Notes: generated from the letters alone by a model not told the origin. DNA of 21,072 bases from Basidiobolus ranarum (GCA_040143965.1 JASJQH010000213.1:1-21072); one strand, 5' to 3'. Positions 1 to 11,655 are shown, numbered from the stretch's first letter. Numbers and translations are program-made.

Positions 1-1148
1 GACTCTTTCCAACTTCCCCCTGGGGGGGACATGTGATTACTGATGTAATCAGCAAACTTACAACTACTACCAACTCAATCCCCCAGCAAGACCCAGATTC
101 CAGAATTTGCCCACCACCGAACACTGTCACTAGGTGATTAACCAAATTTAGGATATTCTTAATATGTAAAGATCAATAGAGTTGGGGACAGCAAATAACT
201 TGACAACAGGATCTCTTACCTTCTTCAATTGTTCGGTCAATGCCATCTGTTACCAACTTAATAGTTTCTAGCTCGGTGGTATAGAGACGGTTGGTTCCGT
301 ATTGACAGTATTTGTGGCATAGACGTATGAGAAATCTCCAATGAATCGCGTGTAGCCTTATTGGCCATGTACTTGTCAAAGCCTCTGGTTAAGAATAAGT
401 AAGTCAAGAGAGAATACTGTTAGGGTTAGGAGAAAATAATCTCACGATTTGCTTAAATAGATATTTTGTTTTCAGCAACGGCAATGGAAAGTAGATATAC
501 TCATTATACCAAAAGGTGACTTGGGCAATTGAGAACATTAACTAGCATCGTAGATGCCAATGATTGACTTCACTCTCATGGCCTGATTTCTAAATCTAAA
601 GAGACTCTGCTCATCAAGCCTCCTAATTTCACATTTATGATTCATGCCTTGGGTGTAGAAGCAAATCCCTGGGAATATGGAGTATCCACTTGCTAAACAG
701 TTTACCATCCCATGCACCAGCTGGTTACCCCTGCTGGATTGGTTTGGACATGGACAGATGTTTGACAGTGAAGCGCAGTATCGATGTTGAGAGGTATCTT
801 GATTGATCAAAACAAGCATTGGTAATCTCCTTATCTAGTCATCAGTTTGTAAATCCCAGAATTCAACGTGAGAAACTTGAGAACATCTAATCCTAAACCG
901 CATTGCTATCCTTAGCTCCAGGTGCTTTCAATTATTCGTATGATGAATAATAATGATGATGGTATATTGCACATCAGTTACACGAATCGTGGAGTCGGCA
1001 TCATCATTGGTTGGTTTCATTTCGCTCAGTTGCTTTATTTGAGACTTGGGCATGGGAAAGCATACTAGTATTGATTGGTCAAAAGTGATGATTTGGCTTT
1101 AGCTAGGTATTTCTCAAGTAACTTCTAAATATTTTCCCTTCATTTCCA
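1..1148. other. 5' flank; no confident gene, weak minus-strand coding signal
   Basis: No complete gene is recognised here. On the minus strand there are open stretches of 93 codons (819 to 538) and 68 codons (379 to 173), plus shorter ones. One begins at an ATG at 1020 and reads MKPTNDDADSTI; another at 893 to 831 reads GLDVLKFLTLNSGIYKLMTR before a stop. Several GT/AG pairs occur between them, but I could not chain them into one continuous frame with introns of the size used elsewhere in the window. This may be a rapidly evolving or decayed multi-exon gene running off the left edge, or chance. The right end must contain the promoter of the downstream aminotransferase gene. Confidence 0.3.
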
Positions 1149-2576
1149 ATGTTAAAGCTTTTTGGTAAAACAAAATTCAACGGTGGCTTTACTCCACTCA
1201 ATACGCTTTGTTCAGCTGCTAAGAACCGTATTTACCTGAGGTCTAATATTCTTCCTTTGGCTTCTCAAGTGAAGTCAACATCAACTCAGGCTGGTAGTAC
1301 GGATAAGACCTCAATTAAACCAGCTACTCGTGTTGGCAAAGCGGAGCTCGATGTTTGGACTATGTTTAATATGGCCGCTACTGAATTTGAGGCAGTTAAC
1401 CTCGGTCAAGGCTTCATGAATTTCCCTGCTCGTGATTTTGTTAAAGAAGCTGCTCGTTCAGCAATCCTAGATGACGCTTGCAACCAATATGCTCCTCCTC
1501 GTGGTAGACCAAGATTGAGAAATGCTCTTGCAAAAGCTTACGGTGGCTTGTTTGAACGTTCTCTTCACGCCGATTCTGAAATCCTTGTGACTGCCGGTGG
1601 GAATGAAGGCTTATTATCTATTTTTATGGCTTACCTGGACCCTGGAAGTGAAGTTATTTTGATGGAGCCAGCTTTTGATCAGTATATGCCAAATATCACA
1701 ATGGCAGGTGCTATCCCTGTGTTTGTTCCTCTCAAACCCCGTGAAGGTGTTGACCCCACCACTTCCAATATCTCTTCTAAGGATTGGGTACTTGATATTG
1801 AGGAACTCAAGAGTAAGATAACATCCCGTACAAAAATCATTGTCCTAAATACTCCACACAATCCCATTGGCAAAGTATTCAGTCGTGGCGAACTAGAAGC
1901 TCTTGGTAAAGTTGCCGAAGAACATAATTTACTTATTGTCAGTGATGAAGTATATGACCGTCTAGTATTTGATGACCAGGAGCATATTCCCATTGCGACT
2001 ATACCCGGTTTGTGGGAACGGACTTTGACGGTTGCTAGTGCTGGGAAAGCTTTTGGTGTTACCGGTTGGCGTGTTGGGTGGGTTATTGGTCCCGAAAAGC
2101 TTGTCTCTCCTGCACTTGCCACTCATACTCGCATCGTTTTTTGTGTTTCATCACCAATGCAAGAGGGTATTGCTAGTGCCTTTGAGCAAGCAGAAACCAA
2201 TGAATTTTTTGACCAGCAACGTGAAGACTATATTAACCGCCGTAATAAACTAACCAGCGCTTTTGATGCAGTCAATCTCCCGTACACAATCCCACAAGGT
2301 TCTTATTTTCTCTTAGTTAACGCAGAACGTCTTCTTAAAAAGATTCCGGATGATTATCCATTCCCTGAGCACATTACTGCTAGAGGTAAAAACTATGAGC
2401 TCTGTTACTTCTTCACACGTGAGATAGGAGTAAGCTGTATTCCACCCACTGAATTTTATTGCGAAGAAGATCGTCACTTGGCTGAAAACTATGTTCGTTT
2501 CGCCTTTTGCAAAACCGACGACATCCTTGATGAAGCTGCCAAGCGTCTTCTTAAAGTAAATAAGTGGCTTAACTAG
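1149..2576 (+). CDS. BNA3: Kynurenine aminotransferase-type PLP enzyme (BNA3/KYAT3-like), probably mitochondrial
   Basis: Fold-type I class I/II aminotransferase of 475 residues in a single exon, a little longer than human KYAT3 (about 454) or yeast Bna3 (about 444). The family moves the amino group of kynurenine, and often of glutamine or cysteine conjugates, to a 2-oxo acid; from kynurenine it yields kynurenic acid. Landmarks in order: substrate-loop motif NLGQGF near residue 85, NTPHNPIGKV with N238, SDEVYDRL with D266 and Y269 contacting the PLP ring, SAGKAFGVTGWRVGW with the Schiff-base lysine K300, and YVRFAF with R450, the likely carboxylate-binding arginine. About 70 residues precede the catalytic fold; they are rich in basic, Ser and Thr residues and nearly free of acidic ones for the first 50, as in a mitochondrial presequence. 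The first ATG fits this. The lack of introns contrasts with the multi-exon genes nearby. Substrate choice within the family is inferred. Confidence 0.88.
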   Translation: MLKLFGKTKFNGGFTPLNTLCSAAKNRIYLRSNILPLASQVKSTSTQAGSTDKTSIKPATRVGKAELDVWTMFNMAATEFEAVNLGQGFMNFPARDFVKEAARSAILDDACNQYAPPRGRPRLRNALAKAYGGLFERSLHADSEILVTAGGNEGLLSIFMAYLDPGSEVILMEPAFDQYMPNITMAGAIPVFVPLKPREGVDPTTSNISSKDWVLDIEELKSKITSRTKIIVLNTPHNPIGKVFSRGELEALGKVAEEHNLLIVSDEVYDRLVFDDQEHIPIATIPGLWERTLTVASAGKAFGVTGWRVGWVIGPEKLVSPALATHTRIVFCVSSPMQEGIASAFEQAETNEFFDQQREDYINRRNKLTSAFDAVNLPYTIPQGSYFLLVNAERLLKKIPDDYPFPEHITARGKNYELCYFFTREIGVSCIPPTEFYCEEDRHLAENYVRFAFCKTDDILDEAAKRLLKVNKWLN

Positions 2577-3212
2577 AAATTAAAACTTGCATGTAATTTA
2601 CTTGAGATGATTCGATTCGACCCATGATCCAAACTGTCTCCTGTTTCTTCCTGTTCTTTAACGAAATAAAAGAACAAAAGGCATTAAAATTGGAGATATA
2701 AACCCTCCCTGGTGATCATTTTTTTGAAAGATATTTTTTACGCTATAATAGTATCTCTTCAGCATTGTTGGTTTATGGTCTTGACTTTTAGACAACTAAT
2801 AGACATGATTGTGTACAAATTCTAGGGGTAATGGATGTGTAGTATAGATGTAGTTTGTGCTAGGTTACATGGCAAAATCAAGAATAATGCTTGTGAATAA
2901 AATATTAATGGCCTCTGGCGCCATTACAAAGAAATTCTACAAATCACCAATTCGCAGTATTTTGATTTTTTACTGCGCATACATCTATTCAATATTTATT
3001 TAGATATAGTACCAATAGAACGTGGCTGTGATTCGTAGTTGATCAAATAAATTAAAAAAATTATTAGTTGCTACGGCCTGCGGAATAGAATTTTTGTATA
3101 TATACAATTATATCATGAGCACAAAAATCTTGCCCTTTCAGAAAGAAAGTATCATAGTAGAGATTATCGTTACACTTCTTTTGGTTCAAGATACCCTTTC
3201 TTATAATATTCT
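2577..3212. other. Intergenic spacer between the aminotransferase and NFX1-type genes
   Basis: This AT-rich spacer separates two plus-strand genes. It contains the 3' UTR and AATAAA signal of the upstream gene and, by position, the promoter of the zinc-finger gene. A TATA-like tract (tatatatacaatta) lies near 3097-3110, about 105 bases before the next ATG. I see no coding signal, repeat or RNA gene here. Confidence 0.6.
2665..2670 (+). promoter_or_regulatory. AATAAA polyadenylation-type signal of the aminotransferase gene
   Basis: A canonical AATAAA lies 89 bases after the stop codon of the aminotransferase gene, in AT-rich sequence. The position suits a fungal 3' processing signal; the cleavage site cannot be assigned by eye. 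Confidence 0.5.
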
Positions 3213-6200
3213 ATGTCCAACGAAGAACACATTCCATCTACTCAACAAAAACTATCGAATTCGTTGAATAAATTAAATAACAGCCCTTCAGACAAGACAC
3301 CAGCTATCAGTAGACAAGACAAATATACGACATTACCCAGCACCAGCTCTAATGCAATCCCAATCAATATCACTTCTTCCACAACTAGTGATGCTACAAA
3401 AGTCTCAAAAGGTGACGGCAGTCTTCGTAATGGGCCCCGTAGACGACGAGGTAAAGGCCGCGGAGCTAAATTCGTAGAGGGTTCACGGGATGCTCTACAA
3501 AATAATCAACCTCGCTCCGAACGCTCTACGGTTGACTCTTCTCAAGTGGTTGAGAACCAACAACAGCCTAGTACACCCCGTGTGGAAACTGCTAATAAGA
3601 AGAAATACAACGAGCAAAGCAAGAACTTTGCTCAACCTACTACATCCGTAAAAAAATCTACAGACGTTGAACACACCCAGAATCATAACGACCATAGAAA
3701 AAGGAATTCACGTTGGAACAAAGCTTCCATGCATCGCACAGGCTTTCAAGGTCATCTAACTGAAGAGCCTGAAATGGAAACAACAGGTGAAGGTACTTCA
3801 AAAGATAATCCACTGGATATCAAGGAGGTGCATGAGGATTTCGGGCAAAGTGATAGAGAGCCAAAAGGTGGTAACAGACGCAAAAGACGACCAAACAAGT
3901 CTAAACCTTCTTCAACTAATTCACCAACAGAATTGACTCTTACATTAATTGAGCAATTAAAGACTAATGAGTATGAATGTATGATATGCTGGGAAAACCT
4001 TGGTAACGGCAAAGACTATGAAGTTGGAAATTTAGATACCATTCAAGATACTACCAATCCAAAAGGTAAAAAGCCTATAAAGCGTAAACCTGCACGTCGC
4101 CAAGGCATTTGGAATTGCGAAACATGCTATGCTATGTTTCACCTTCAGTGTGTTCGCGATTGGAGTACCAAATCTCAAAGTAAGGAATATTTCACTGTTA
4201 TAGGAAGATACAAAGATTTAACCGTTTTTCATATTCATTAGAAGAACAAGTAGCCCATTCCACAACTACACCGGATGCAGGTAAAGGATGGAGATGTCCT
4301 GCTTGTCAAAGCGTGAACCAAAAATATATTCCTTCACAGTATCGATGCTTTTGTGGTAGAGTGAAATTGTTACATATGTTCTATTGCTATTAAATCTTTT
4401 AACTTTTTTAATCATAGGGTCTGTACAAAATCCAATGTACTCTAGCACAAACACACCTCATAGTTGTGGCCGTATCTGCCGCAAACTCAGAAAGGGATCC
4501 TCATGCCCTCATCGATGTACTTTGTGAGTAGTCTTTCAATCAGCGTATGAGAACAAGCAGTTTGCTTATATTATGATTCGATATGAATAGATTATGTCAC
4601 CCTGGTCCATGCCCTCCTTGTAGCGCTCTTGCTCCCATCAATTCCTGTCATTGTGGAAAGAAGCCTTTACAGTTCCGATGTGGTCAGGAATCTGACGACC
4701 TATCGTGTGGCGATACCTGTGGTAAATTACTAAATTGCGGAAAGCATAGTTGCTCAACACCTTGCCATAAAGGTAAATCTTCATTAATGATGAGAATTTG
4801 AAGGGAATAAGCTGTTAATTTACTGTGTTATAGGACCATGTGAGCCATGTTCCGAAATTTTTGAAGTTACCTGTTCTTGTGGAAAAGATAACATGTTCGT
4901 TGCTTGCGGAAGTAAAGAAGCTTCTATTAGCTACACTTGCAACAAAGTCTGCGGAAAGTTAGTATCAGTTTAACTTACGAATAGCGTCATTTTTGATAAC
5001 TTAACATCTTTTTTAGGACATTCGAGTGCGGAGAACATATATGCTTATCGAAGTGTCATTTAGGCAAATGCAACCCAGACTCTTGTCCATTACTTCCATC
5101 AAAAGTCTCTTCATGCCCATGTCTTAAATCTCCACTGAAAGAAGCTCGTACTAAATGTACCGATCCAGTGCCTTCCTGTGGGTTAGTATGACGCAAACCC
5201 TATACTGCCCAATTTATAAATCTGACCTGATTGTGTGGAATAGGAATTTGTGTGGGAAATTACTTACTTGTGGACATAGATGTAAATCCACGTGCCATTT
5301 GGGACCTTGCAAGAAATGTGACGAGCTGGTTTCAAGGCCTTGTGTATGCCATACATCTACTATAGATGGTAAATGCACTGGAATCTCAACATACTCGGAT
5401 CAATTTTCGAGTGTTGGATCGGCGAACGAATTAGTCAATAATACAAGCTTAATGAACCAAGTAGTTATAGAAGACGAGTATCGAAAAGTCTTCACTTGCA
5501 ACAATACCTGCCACAAAACTATGTCATGTGGAAGGCACAAATGTGAACAGAAATGTTGCAGATATAACGACCCAGAAGTTAGTAGAGGTGAAAAGAACTC
5601 CATACATACATGCGCTAGGGTTTGTGGTAAAAAGCTAAGCTGCGGAAAGCATACGTGCGAGGTAATTTGGTCTTTCTTTTCCATTCCCTAGAATTTCAGG
5701 ATTAACACCTGCTATTTTTAGCTCCCTTGCCACCTAGGAAAATGCAACGTATGCTTAGAAGCTTCTTTTGAGGATTTATTCTGTTATTGTGGTAGTACAG
5801 TGGTCCCAGCACCAATTCGATGCGGCACTAAATTACCATCATGTCAAAATCCGTGCACCAGACCTCGTGAATGTGGTCATCCACCTAACTTGATGCATTC
5901 GTGCCACTTTGAAGATGATAAGTGCCCACCATGTTGTGTAAGAGTTCTTTGGTTGATCATTATATCCATTCTTAACTAAAATATTCCTGTACAGTTCCTA
6001 GTTTCTAGGTCTTGTAGATGTGGCTCCAATGTGATCAGAAATATACCATGCTATAAAGCAACGAATCCAGATCAGTTTCTTGCTCCATCTTGTGGAATGG
6101 CATGTGGCAAAATGCTGCAGTGTGGACACAAGTGTAGTCGAGTATGTCATAGTGATCCATGTGAAACAGGTAAACTTTCATTGTCATATGTTAAGAAGGA

Positions 6201-7484
6201 TTTATAATAATTCGATTATGTAATTATTAGTGAAGTGCCAATCCAAATGCGAAAGACCTCGTAAAAAGTGCGCCCACACCTGTAAAGCAACGTGCCATGA
6301 CGGCGTAGCCTGCCCCGAAGTCCCTTGCTCTACCAATGTAACATTATTATTTTTCAACTTGACACATGTGTATGTACTGATATTTCTATATAGGTCACAA
6401 GAACTTGCTCGTGTACAAGGCTGCAAAAATTAAAACCATGCGGTTTATTTGCTGCCCAAAGTGAAGAGTTGAGCGATGATACTGAGTCACAGACCATTGT
6501 TTTGCCTTGCGATAATGAGTGTCGGTTGTATCAGAGAAATAGAAAGCTGGCTGAAGCCTTGAATATCACAAAAAAAGATAGTCCGTCAGAGGAGTAAGTG
6601 ATCTAATACATGTTTATATGATATATACAATAAGTCTAGTAACTAATATTTTCAAAGTGTATACTATACTGAGCTTTTAGTTAGCTTTACAAGAAGTAAC
6701 AGGTTATTTGTCAAAAAGCTGGAAGAAACATTGGCAGCTTTTGTCAATAATACTAGTAAAAAAATACTCCACTTATCTCCAATGAAAGCAATCCAACGAG
6801 CTGTAGTTCATGAAATCGCAAAATTCTATCAATTAGACTCTGAGAGTGTTGATTTGGAACCTAAGCGAAGTGTGATTCTTCACAAAAACTCCGCACTCAG
6901 TAAAATGTCAGTACTATCTAATCGATGACCAAAATTACCAGTAACATGTACTAACATATTTTACAGACCTCAACCCTTAATATCAGAATACATCGCTCAA
7001 GGAGGTGGTGTAAATGTTCCAAGTGAAGGATCTGATGAAATCATCGAGCATAATGCAATTGAAATTCTTGGTTTGGACGATGACCTAGACGCAAATAACC
7101 TAGATGAATTGTTGAAGTTAGTCATTGGGCACGGGCCGAATCAATTTGAATATCGCTGGTAAACATTGAATATAATCTTTCCTATTTTCTTCAAAAACTA
7201 ATATAACCACCATGCATAGGCTAACGGAAAAGGATGTTGCCATCGTAGTCGCAGATACTACTGGTGAACCTGGAGATGTCGAACGCAAGGTGCTTAAAGC
7301 TGTCGAGCAACTTCAACCAGAACTTGCATCGCTGGCGACAAGCGTAACCACTCGTGTTGCTCCTGTCAGAGGTTACCGAAAGACCAAACAACCTCCAACT
7401 GTCCAACTACTGGACAATGTGGGAACAGCACGGTCAAGTAATATGTTTGATGCTCTTGAACCCACTGATCCTTGGAATTCATGA
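3213..7484 (+). CDS. FAP1: NFX1/FAP1-type zinc-finger protein with RING and R3H domains, 14 exons
   Basis: The spliced model is 1159 residues. Exons: 3213-4179, 4242-4355, 4418-4523, 4591-4772, 4834-4957, 5017-5181, 5244-5661, 5722-5937, 5995-6169, 6231-6337, 6394-6593, 6658-6906, 6967-7158, 7220-7484. All 13 introns are 56-67 nt and keep frame. A low-complexity basic N-terminus is followed by a RING/PHD-like domain (C256, C259, C302, C305, H310, C313, C341, C344). Then comes an array of about eight or nine NF-X1 fingers with CGKxLxCGxHxCxxxCHxGxC spacing, an R3H domain near 945-1005 (R972-x3-H976), and a short tail with an acidic patch. Relatives are human NFX1 (about 1120 residues), a DNA/RNA-binding regulator with E3 ligase activity, and yeast Fap1, which binds the FKBP12-rapamycin target. 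Length and domain order match. Nuclear or cytoplasmic action here is inferred from the family. The intron-12 donor was taken as gtcagt because the gtacta four bases on breaks frame. Confidence 0.93.
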
Positions 7485-8043
7485 GAATGCATATATACCG
7501 ATTAATTATTATTATTGAGCATTTTTTGATGCCATATTAAATTTGATAAATAAAAAAGAACATTCCACAATCGCATTTTGTGTGAAACAATTATGGGCCA
7601 CCACCTCACATCAATCGTAAATATCACCATTAACCACCTGTTGTAACTGGTAACAAATTTTTATGTGCTTACTAAAACATGCATTTCTAGTCGCATCTGG
7701 ATTTGTCTGATCATTAGCCAAGATCTAGACATAACTACGAACTAATTAGTTCTGAATGTTTCAACCATCCACATGTGATGAAAGTGGGTTCCAATGTCAA
7801 GAATGAATGAAGTACTATCAATTGGGTACAGAAGGTCTAGAGACCAAGAGGGGCTGTGGATTTGGGCTGCTCAAACGGCAATGTTACTTTAGTTTAATAC
7901 TTCCTTGAGTGTGGTGTATATACAGTGGATCGGAAATGGGATATGAGATGATGGGATATAGCATATATAGATATACATGATTGACTGTTAGCTGTGTTGG
8001 GGGAGCAGGGTTAAATTGGCTACCATCCCACAGCCTACATCAT
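7485..8043. other. Spacer between convergent genes (NFX1-type gene and arrestin 1)
   Basis: The two flanking genes point toward each other, so this stretch holds both 3' UTRs and no promoter is required. It contains the AATAAA of the NFX1-type gene. A tatata-rich tract near 7917-7975 lies beyond the minus-strand arrestin stop. No ORF or structured repeat was noticed. Confidence 0.55.
7549..7554 (+). promoter_or_regulatory. AATAAA polyadenylation-type signal of the NFX1-type gene
   Basis: AATAAA occurs 64 bases past the stop, followed by an A-rich run. Position and composition fit a 3' end-processing signal. Confidence 0.5.
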
Positions 8044-9058
8044 TCAAAATAGAATCACTTCAGGGGATAGTAAAGCTTGTGAGTATGAAGGTAAATACTC
8101 TTCCACCGTCTCGATCGGAGGCATAATAATCAGCGAACATTTTAGCACAATCGATTTAACTTTGCTCTTAGCTTCGAATAATATACAAATCTCTAGTTGA
8201 TGCTTCACCGATATGAGGTCGTTGCTCATATCTGGAGTGATCCTGGGCTGGCAAGGAATTTTTACATAGAGAAGCTTGCTCACCAAGGAGGGTGGATCAG
8301 AAACAGAGTCTTCTCTCAAGGGGAACCAACGCTCCATCGATCCTTTCTTTCCAGCCAACTTCTCGAATAGCCCAAATTTCACCCCCAAAATTTTGACATG
8401 AGTAAACAAGGGCCATAAATTGAACTCTATGGGAAGTTTCTGCCCCAAGGTCACTACTTTTCGATCGATCGTCATTTGATATTCTAGATGTTCTGGCCAG
8501 CTATTACTCATCATTATAGAATCGAAAAGGTCAACCTCGTTAGAAACGTGATAGCGATTCACTATGATCTTCTTATGTGATCGTATTTTAGTATGAAGCC
8601 CAAACCCTGGCTTCTTCAACACTGAAGTCAAAGAGTATTTGACGGCTAACAAGCGAGTTTCTACACTCTCGGCCATATCACCACATACGGTAATCTCGAA
8701 GGGGAAAGTATGAGTTCCCGCGGGGAGGGTAATTGAAGTTTCATGTTCGATACCGAGGAGTACGGACTTCCACAGAGTCTGTGTACTCACCGAAGTCAAG
8801 GACCATATTTTGTAATCTATCAATCGAAATCAAGAGCGTTAAATTCATTTGGAATCTGTGAGAAATACGACTAGACTACCTACCATATTTGTGAAGCTTC
8901 GAGCTTAAACTTAAAGAGAGGGAAATAATCTTGGTGGGCTTTTTCAAGTGAAGTAAGACATGTCCAGTTAGAAGAATATCCGGAGCATCCAGTGCTCCTC
9001 CCATCAACGTAATGTTGGTCTTGGATGGGTGAATTTCCAACGCTGTTATTTCAGTCAT
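8044..9058 (-). CDS. Arrestin-fold protein, tandem copy 1
   Basis: Two exons (9058-8884, 8816-8044) joined across a 67-nt intron give 315 residues. The intron has a gtaggt donor and tag acceptor and interrupts a codon after its first base. The N-terminal arrestin sandwich shows strand KPTKIISLSLSL (about 40-51), the family hallmark GTHTFPFEI (92-100) and VKYSLTSVLKKPG. The C-terminal half, ending LPSYSQALLSPEVILF, fits the arrestin C domain. Fungal alpha-arrestins are membrane-cargo adaptors that usually recruit Rsp5-type ubiquitin ligases through PPxY or LPxY. No PPxY is present; LPSY near the C-terminus is the closest thing to a PY motif. There is no signal peptide or membrane segment, so a cytosolic role is expected. 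The protein is short compared with yeast ART proteins. It is clearly paralogous to the gene at 10557-11563. The cargo is unknown. Confidence 0.85.
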
Positions 9059-10556
9059 ATAACTGTAAGAGATTTGGGGGAAAGTCTCGTTGTTGAAAGA
9101 TCAAAGTCAATGTGGCTAGAGAATTGATATTGGTAGCGTGTGAGAGGATACCCAGGGGATAATGTCGAGAAGGTTGGAATTGTTTTCCCAAGAAGCACAG
9201 ACCCGTTATTTATACAAATATCTGAATCTCGGAGAGAGGGTTAAGAAATAAGCTTTCGATGGTGAACAAGGCTCCTATTCGCTTATTTTCGGAGTTCCTA
9301 CAGATTCTGTATGGGAATCTCGTACCATTGTAAGGAAACTACTGAGTGGATGTGAATAAAGTATCCCCTTATTCCGTATATGGTCAAGTTCAAGTCCGGG
9401 CATCTAAAACTCTGATTGTGGGCCTAAAGTGATGATTTAACGTGAACCAGTCTCGTCTCTGTACACTTGTCCAGTCAGGGCCATCTTCAGGTGGGACGTT
9501 GAGTATCTAAGGTCAAGTATGATCATTTTGATTCGCACAAGTCAGGTATGAGGTAGATTAAACTGGGCGCTACGTAGGACTTCTATTCAGAGACTAACCA
9601 TTTCGTGCCATCCAAGGGCAACCATTTTGCACAATGTGCACAAACGTCATATCTGGTTTAAACAATTGACCTTCTTTTTAGAACGAAGCTTAATCAATGG
9701 GACCTCCACATCCAGAGTCAAATTAAGCTGGATGGAGTCTTATTTAAGATTGAAGTTACCATCACCACACATCTTGCCCGAATCAATCAGATGGCTACTC
9801 TAATATACTGCTTCCCCAACCACCAAGAATCTTTCTGTAGCACCAATGCTGATTAGGTGTGGATCAGTCTCAAAATAAAGTTTTTGGCAGCCCTCCTTGA
9901 ATAGCTAAATCATTCCAAATCTGTCGGCGTTCTTTTTGATCCATCACATGATGGTTTTCAAGGAGCAATCCAATTCAATTCAATTATAGCCACAAAAATC
10001 CTCTGGCCAGTAGGGGAAGTTCACCAACTTGTTCATATTGAAGCTGTACTAACGTTATGCTAGAGTAATGACCCCAGAATGTTTACCCGTCTATGAGGTG
10101 GGAACACTGGGCATAGATTGGAGAAGATAATCAGTTCATGGGTTGAGCTACAACACAAACAAGTTACTCTCTGGTTGGTTCTAAGCCTGTTTCGGACAGT
10201 AGAATCTCTGACTGGGTTGCTTCCATCGGGATAGCCACAAATGATGGTAAGCGCAGCTGCTACTTATCGGATGCCCCTAATTAGCAACCCTTGTTTGAGA
10301 CTCGGTCATGCAACATGCACAGTATATGGAGACTGTTCATGCTAGTGATACAGATTGATTGGCAGAACTGATATTTGTTTATTTTACACCTTGTAGATGG
10401 ATATACATATGCACTCTAATAGAGGAGCAAGAGGAATTGAGGATGGTGTTCGTCAACTTATTTACAGTGTACTGGGGATAATTCAGAATGCAAAGAGAAA
10501 GCGGATTCAACCCAATTATTACCAAAGAAGGGTCATCGAGTGTACCGCACTTTGAA
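9059..10556. other. 1.5-kb spacer between the tandem arrestin genes
   Basis: This must contain the promoter of arrestin copy 1 (right of 9058) and the 3' UTR of copy 2 (left of 10557). No open frame of useful length is present on either strand. A GTGCA-type inverted repeat (TGCACAATGTGCA) lies near 9633-9645. I found no relic of a third arrestin copy and no recognised transposon or RNA gene. Confidence 0.55.
10378..10383 (-). promoter_or_regulatory. AATAAA polyadenylation-type signal of arrestin copy 2
   Basis: On the minus strand AATAAA falls about 174 bases after the stop of arrestin copy 2, within an A-rich context (AAAATAAACAAA). It is a plausible 3' processing signal. Confidence 0.45.
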
Positions 10557-11563
10557 TCAGTAGAGAACCAATCTAGGGGTTAATAGCGCTTGTGTGTATG
10601 TAGGCAGCTGGTCTTCAGTTTCATCAAAGGGCATGGTGATGACTAGCTCACATTTGAGTCTAATTGAGTTGATCTTTTCAGCCACAGTGAAAATAACCCT
10701 CATCTCCAATTTGTGTTCCACTTGGATTAGCTGATTTTTCAAGTCCGGAAAGACTCTAGATCGATAGGGGATGTGAACCTGAATAAACAGGCACCTATTA
10801 ACTGACGAATTCGATACGATATCATTTTTGACCGGCAACCAACGCTCCAATTTTCCATTCTTACTAACGACTTTCTCCAATATTCCCGACTTGACTTCCA
10901 GAATCTTCACCTCCTCGCCCAATGGTCGCCATGTAAACTCCACTGGGAGATTCTGCCCCAAAGTGGCTAATTTGGTGTCGAGCAGCATCTCGTACTCGAG
11001 ATACTTCGGCCAACGGTTGGTGACCACAACCCTATTTAGCTCATTTATCTCCTCTTCGGCTGTTCTGTACACTTGGATCTTTTTGGAACTATGTAGGGAA
11101 GTACCTATACCGAATCCTGGTTTCTTCAAAACTGTTACTAGGGAATATTTAACACTCACGAAGTCACTAATCAAGCTATCTGGTAAATCCTTGTGCAGCG
11201 GTATCTCAAAAGGGAATTTATGAGTTCCCAGTGGGAGCGTAATCGATGGATCCTCCTCAGCTGCAAGTAGTACAGCTTTCCACACAACTGTGGGTGTGAC
11301 AGGCTTTATAGCTGATAATCCTAGTAAAGAGAATATCGATAAGTATATGGATACGATATTTGTGACAGAGCACCTCTCAAAGACTTACCGTGTTCGTTAA
11401 CTCTGGACTCGAAACGCAGGGTGAGCGATATGATTTTGGTAGGCTTATTGTTGATTCGTAGGAATACGTTTCCCGTCAATACTCCACCGGTCACGTTGAC
11501 ATTGGAGTTGACCAACCTAACCTTATCACTAACAGGACATATCTTCAACATGGAAGAATTCAT
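10557..11563 (-). CDS. Arrestin-fold protein, tandem copy 2
   Basis: Two exons (11563-11389, 11320-10557) flank a 68-nt intron with gtaagt donor and ctag acceptor and encode 312 residues. Exon 1 is 175 nt with a phase-1 intron, exactly as in copy 1, which marks a tandem duplication. Matching blocks include KPTKIISLTL, SITLPxGTHxFPFEI (about 84-98) and VKYSLxxVLKKPGFG, then a diverged middle and a C-terminal end reading LPTYTQALLTPRLVLY. The LPxY sequence is conserved between the copies at the same place, while PPxY is absent, so LPxY may be the functional ligase-docking motif (inference). The start lies at the only nearby ATG giving an N-terminus as long as that of copy 1. Role by family: adaptor in ubiquitin-dependent sorting of membrane proteins; the cargo cannot be read from sequence. 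Confidence 0.86.
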
Positions 11564-11655
11564 GGAAACAAAGGTTTGATCGATGGTAGTATGCAGTTCG
11601 AGGATTCTAATGGATGCGCGAAATGGGCAGCTGCTGTATATAGCTACCAGCGCAT

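Noticed and set aside
1679-2122. 147-codon minus-strand open frame
   Set aside because: It lies wholly antisense to the well-supported aminotransferase coding region and shows no domain of its own.
3495-4012. Two minus-strand open frames (66 and 86 codons)
   Set aside because: They are antisense shadows of exon 1 of the NFX1-type gene.
6911-6966. Alternative intron-12 donor gtacta in the NFX1-type gene
   Set aside because: It leaves the next exon in a frame that stops after about 18 codons. The gtcagt donor four bases earlier keeps a long frame to the natural C-terminus.
9388-9402. tRNA-like T-loop sequence GTTCAAGTCC
   Set aside because: The flanking bases do not form a T-stem and no matching acceptor, D or anticodon arms were found upstream.
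10828-11223. 131-codon plus-strand open frame
   Set aside because: It is antisense to arrestin copy 2 exon 2 and has no recognisable domain.
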